Below are positions 60,701 through 64,000 of a stretch of 64,000 nt of DNA, one piece after another (the first letter of the stretch is position 1; the number at the start of each line of letters is the position of its first letter). The stretch is from Oryza sativa Japonica Group (taxonomy: Eukaryota; Streptophyta; Magnoliopsida; Poales; Poaceae): positions 18,608,001-18,672,000 of the forward strand of contig NC_089043.1 in assembly GCF_034140825.1 (NCBI RefSeq), written 5' to 3'. The notes beneath the pieces were generated by a model. The model had not been told where the DNA came from and did not search any database. It was given only the letters and a program-made list of their open reading frames with translations. The translations under genes were made by a program, and so were the position numbers.

Positions 60701-61086
60701 CGGGCGGGCCCGCCTGTCAGCGGCGCGCGCGCGCGGGGGAGGCCGATGGGCCGCGGAGGAGAGGAGAGAGAGGGAGGGAGAGTTGGGCCGAGCCGGCCCA
60801 AGAGAGGAAGGGGGGGAAAGAAGACTTCTTTTAGGGTTTTTCTTTTTATAAACCTTTTCAACTTTGTTTATTTCTTTTCAATTATTATTTGTGCTCTGAA
60901 AATTCCACTAAAATTTGAGGGCTCCTTTTAGACCAAGGAGAATTTAACAAAAATTCTCCGGGTCACATTTGAATTTTTCTTGTACGTATTTTAAGGTTTG
61001 CCAATTTCTTTTCGAATTTTAATTAATTCTATTATTCCTTTTAGAAGATGATTTTTATTTTGGGATGAATTTATCAGGACGTGACA
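57746..61086 (-). mobile_element. Solo LTR of a Tekay/Del-type chromovirus, minus orientation
   Basis: 3341 bases, TGTCGCGACCGG... to ...GGACGTGACA, flanked by GCGAA on both sides (57,741-57,745 and 61,087-61,091), so a complete target duplication. Read on the minus strand it aligns recognisably with the LTRs of the young element (for instance the shared TTCAAATGGCCATATCTTGG block and the ACACGTGAGG region), but with many differences and indels, so it is an older relative. No interior remains. GC-rich open frames at 59,561-60,573 are artefacts of composition. Confidence 0.9.
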
Positions 61087-61091
61087 GCGAA

Positions 61092-61128
61092 CGAGGGATT
61101 TTTTTCTCCGGATGCCAAAAAGGCAGCC
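61092..61128. mobile_element. Tourist-like MITE of unit 11, right part
   Basis: Remainder of the MITE beyond the solo LTR and its GCGAA duplication, ending AAAAAGGCAGCC before TTA. Confidence 0.75.
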
Positions 61129-61162
61129 TTAGAGCGTATAGAGCAAACGAGAAGTAAATGTC

Positions 61163-61414
61163 GTGGACATCTATGGTGAATATGCCACGTTACTCGCTAA
61201 GGGTTACGATGAAGCAGTCGTATTGGAGATAGGAAGTGCTTTGCAATTGGACGGCGCCGGGTATGATGCTCTTGTTCTAGTTTTAGCCGCTCATATGGTA
61301 CTTATGGCGGAAAAAAAGACATGGCGGGTTGTCGTAAGTCCTAAAAAGAATTCGGATGAAAAATTCATGCCCGTTTTACTGAAGGGCACGCCGAATAGGG
61401 AGCTACGTACATAA
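61163..61414 (+). pseudogene. Unidentified relic frame, edge unit
   Basis: 83-codon version starting MDIYGEYATLLAKGYDEAVV, with VLEIGSALQLDGAGY where core units have VFEIGSALHLDGAGY. A start codon exists here only because of edge-specific base changes. Product unknown. Confidence 0.35.
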
Positions 61415-61990
61415 ATATTTTTTTGGCTAACTCTTTGAATAGGTCCAGCGGCTGAAACAAGGAGGCTAGCGCAGTTGTGCTATTGATTCAAGGCGCTTTG
61501 CAACCTATCCAAATGCAAGATGCCTAGGAAGCGGGATATTTAACATGGAGGTTTTGGGCAAACCGAAAGATCTCGTCACAAGTCCTATGGTTATTTTACA
61601 TGGAATCTCGGCAAATAACAGTCGTCCAACAACAGTCTTATATGTGTGCATATATCGAAGCGTTGATGCACGCAAGCTGGTCCGGTTTATGTAATTTCTT
61701 ACATAAGATATTTTTACTCCATACTTTTGTTTAAAGAATCATTCAAAGGATTTCATGGAAAAGAAAAGTTCCGCCAAGTGCCAAGGATCGACATTTTGAA
61801 CTAGAAATGTTAGATGGCACCGGATTATTTTTTTTCCACCTTGTGCTCTTACAAATGGAGAGAATGGAATGAGTAGAATTGATTGCACGACATTTATTAC
61901 ATAAATAACCGTTGATACTCGGTACGTGTCCGGTCGTCTACCAATGTCGGCGATGTAGTAGTAGACCTTTATTGATGGTTGGCGTGTGGC

Positions 61991-62395
61991 TCATGATGCG
62001 ATTACCTGCATAACAGCCACTTTGAAGGATTCATCCATCAACTTAAACTTGTCAGCTGGGGCGGCATCGAGGACAGCTTTAGCTGCTTTCTTGTAGGCAA
62101 GTGAAGTTGCAGCAACTTTCTTCTCATCTCCTTGGGCCATCCCGAGAGCAGTTATGGCGAAGATTCTCCGCTTCCACGTGGCAGCTTCAACTTCATCCTT
62201 TTTTGCTGGTGGGGCAGCAGCCACAACGGAGTCGGCGGCCTCGTTGATGGCCTGAGCTGCCTCATCCAAGCGCTTATCGACAGGGGCGAGGAGGGCCTTG
62301 TTGAAGCTCTTCTCGACGGGGGCGTCGCATTCCACTTGCACTAACACGGCCGATGCCGCGATGGCTGCAAGGAGTAGGGCGACGGCTTTGGCCAT
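61991..62395 (-). CDS. Small secreted Ala-rich protein, copy 12 (diverged edge copy)
   Basis: Full 134-residue frame with the same signal peptide and internal repeat. It differs from the core protein at six or so residues: DEAAQ for DEATQ, RRIFAITALG for RRMFAFAALG, and VAVMQVIAS for VAAMEVIAS near the C-terminus. The changes are mostly conservative, so the protein is probably functional. The TATA box, RY motif and MITE are retained. Confidence 0.85.
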   Translation of the reverse strand: MAKAVALLLAAIAASAVLVQVECDAPVEKSFNKALLAPVDKRLDEAAQAINEAADSVVAAAPPAKKDEVEAATWKRRIFAITALGMAQGDEKKVAATSLAYKKAAKAVLDAAPADKFKLMDESFKVAVMQVIAS

Positions 62396-62915
62396 TGCTA
62401 ATGAACTGGACAGGGATCTTTCAATGTTGGAAGATGTTGCTACAGCGTGCGGATTTGCTGTGTGAGTTTGTAGGGATCATCGGGGCTTTAAATAGGGAAA
62501 CATGTACCATGATAACCAAAGGCCAAGAGAGCTTCATGGTCCAAAATTGATTGGTTGCATGCATGTGTGCCAAGTGTTCGGTCCGCAGTGCATGCTATCT
62601 CTTGTCCTGACTGAGCCTGCAGGATCCAAATCTGGACTTCCACAACCCCGATATGAAATTTATATGTACGCAAGATGTTAATGGCTTATAACACATTGTC
62701 CGGTTGGCAATAGGTACGCGAATGAGCATGAACGACGTTTCGAGGGGTGTTGTCAAAGAAAAACAAAGGTAAGAACCACTTTGGCAACAAATTCGACAAG
62801 GTCATCAGCGATTCTTATACGAGTCTACGCAACGGTCACTAAAGTTCCAATAGCATGTGAAGCTATAAACATATCATTCAGGTTCCTAGGCATCAAACTT
62901 CGCCAATGTTACTTA

Positions 62916-63142
62916 GGGTGTGTTTGTGAGGAGGGGAAAAGAGAATATACGCAAAAAAGGGTGAGTCATCAGCGTATGATTAGTTGAGTGTTAATTATTT
63001 TATACCTTAAAAATGGATTAGTAGGATTTTTTAACCAACTTTTGTGTTGAATTGTCTTGCGAAAAACACACCGTTTAGCAGTTCGAGAAGCGTGCGCGCG
63101 GCGAACGAGGGATTTTTTTCTCCGGATGCCAAAAAGGCAGCC
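62916..63142. mobile_element. Tourist-like MITE, unit 12
   Basis: Edge-type version (GGGTGTG... to ...AAGGCAGCC), flanked by TTA, at the standard offset upstream of copy 12. Confidence 0.78.
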
Positions 63143-63176
63143 TTAGAGCGTATAGAGCAAACGAGAAGTAAATGTC

Positions 63177-63428
63177 GTGGACATCTATGGTGAATATGCC
63201 ACGTTACTCGCTAAGGGTTACGACGAAGCAGTCGTATTTGAGATAGGAAGTGCTTTGCACTTGGACAGCTCCGGGTATGATGCTCTTGTTCTAGTTTTAT
63301 CCGCTCATATGGTACTTATGGCGGAAAAAAAGACATGGCGGGTTGTCGTAAGTCCTAAAAAGAATTCGGATGAAAAAATCATGCCCGTTTTACTGAAGGG
63401 CACGCCGAATAGGGAGCTACGTACATAA
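63177..63428 (+). pseudogene. Unidentified relic frame, last unit
   Basis: 83-codon version with LHLDSSGYDALVLVLSAHMV, again differing by replacements from both the core and the 61,163 copy. Product unknown. Confidence 0.35.
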
Positions 63429-63994
63429 ATATTTCTTTGGCTAACTCTTTGAATATGTCCAGCGGCTGAAACAAGGAGGCTAGCGCAGTTGTGCTATTGA
63501 TTCAAGGCGGTTTGCAACCTATCTAAATGCAAGATGCCTAGGAAGCGGGATATTTAACATGGAGGTTTTGGGCAAACCGAAAGGTCTCGTCACAAGTCCT
63601 ATGGTTATTTTATATGGAATCTCGGCAAATAACAGTCGCCCAACAACAGTCTTATATGTGTGCATATATCGAAGCGTTGATGCACGCAAGCTGGTCCGGT
63701 TTATGTAATTTCTTACATAAGATATTTTTACTCCATACTTTTGTTTAAAGAATCATTCAAAGGATTTCATGGAAAAGAAAAGTTCCGCCAAGTGCCAAGG
63801 ATCGACATTTTGAACTAGAAATGTTAGATGGCACCGGATTATTTTTTTTCCCCTGGTGCTCTTACAAATGGAGAGAATGGAATGAGTTGCACGACATTTA
63901 TTACATAAATAACCGTTGATACTCGGTACGTGTCCGATCGTCTACCAATGTCGGCGATGTAGTAGTAGACCTTTATTGATGGTTGGCGTGTGGC

Positions 63995-64000
63995 TCATGA
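63995..64000 (-). CDS. Gene copy 13, last codons only
   Basis: The stop codon (TGA, 63,997-63,995) and the preceding Ser codon of another copy sit at the window edge, in the same flanking context as the other copies. The rest lies outside the window. Confidence 0.7.
   Translation of the reverse strand, partial: S

Larger units (their letters stand above)
57171..64000 (-). repeat. Tandem array, right segment
   Basis: The unit resumes at GCTTCATGGTCC, upstream of where copy 11's promoter would be, runs through a MITE split by a solo LTR, the relic frame, gene copy 12 and its MITE, and reaches the stop codon of a thirteenth gene at the window edge. These units share many differences from the core (AGGCAGCC for ACGCAGCC, ATGGCTTATAACAC for AGGGCAGAAAACCC), so they form a distinct edge subtype. 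Confidence 0.92.

Overview
This is plant nuclear DNA, most likely rice (Oryza) from a repeat-rich region. The reasons are several rice-style repeat families (Stowaway and Tourist-like MITEs, CACTA and hAT transposons, long-LTR chromovirus LTR elements, a 441-base LTR resembling RIRE2/Dasheng), alternating GC-rich and AT-rich blocks, and plant promoter motifs. There are no bacterial-style operons, CRISPR arrays, rRNA or tRNA genes.

Layout. Bases 1-17,455 are a graveyard of transposable elements: an LTR-end fragment (1-653) abutting a broken CACTA transposase (654-1592) with its subterminal repeats and probable terminus (to 2613); two MITEs (3099-3238, 3380-3617); a long solo LTR (4081-9589) with a CGCTG target duplication, itself carrying a 1.35-kb hAT element (4944-6293) with an 8-base target duplication; another MITE (9647-9802); an LTR remnant with a primer-binding-like site (to about 11,814); a GC-rich stretch with a possible Helitron start (12,518); and a 1.18-kb element with about 137-base inverted ends (14,023-15,200).

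Bases 17,456-64,000 are the main feature: a head-to-tail array with a 2016-base period. Each unit holds one minus-strand gene for a 134-residue, alanine-rich, probably secreted protein. The protein has an internal repeat reminiscent of the grass pollen allergen group 5/6 family. Each unit also holds the gene's TATA/CCAAT/RY promoter, a 228-base Tourist-like MITE about 520 bases upstream, and an unidentified relic reading frame on the other strand. Ten full copies encode the same protein. An eleventh is broken, a twelfth at the right edge has diverged, and a thirteenth is just entered at base 63,995.

Three LTR-type insertions interrupt the array. A whole-looking, very young Ty3/gypsy chromovirus (21,917-33,990) has 3158-base LTRs, TCTCG target duplications, an extra ORF0 and a fused gag-pol. 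A minus-oriented, Dasheng-like non-autonomous element (50,661 to about 57,170) carries about 27 copies of an 89-base minisatellite and truncates gene copy 11. A solo LTR of the same broad family as the young element, in the opposite orientation, sits inside the MITE of the next unit (57,746-61,086).

Together the window records recent gene amplification. A small-protein gene with its MITE-bearing promoter was duplicated many times, the core copies were kept nearly identical by unequal exchange or conversion, and the edges diverged and collected insertions. Family names are from memory of motifs and could not be checked by search.
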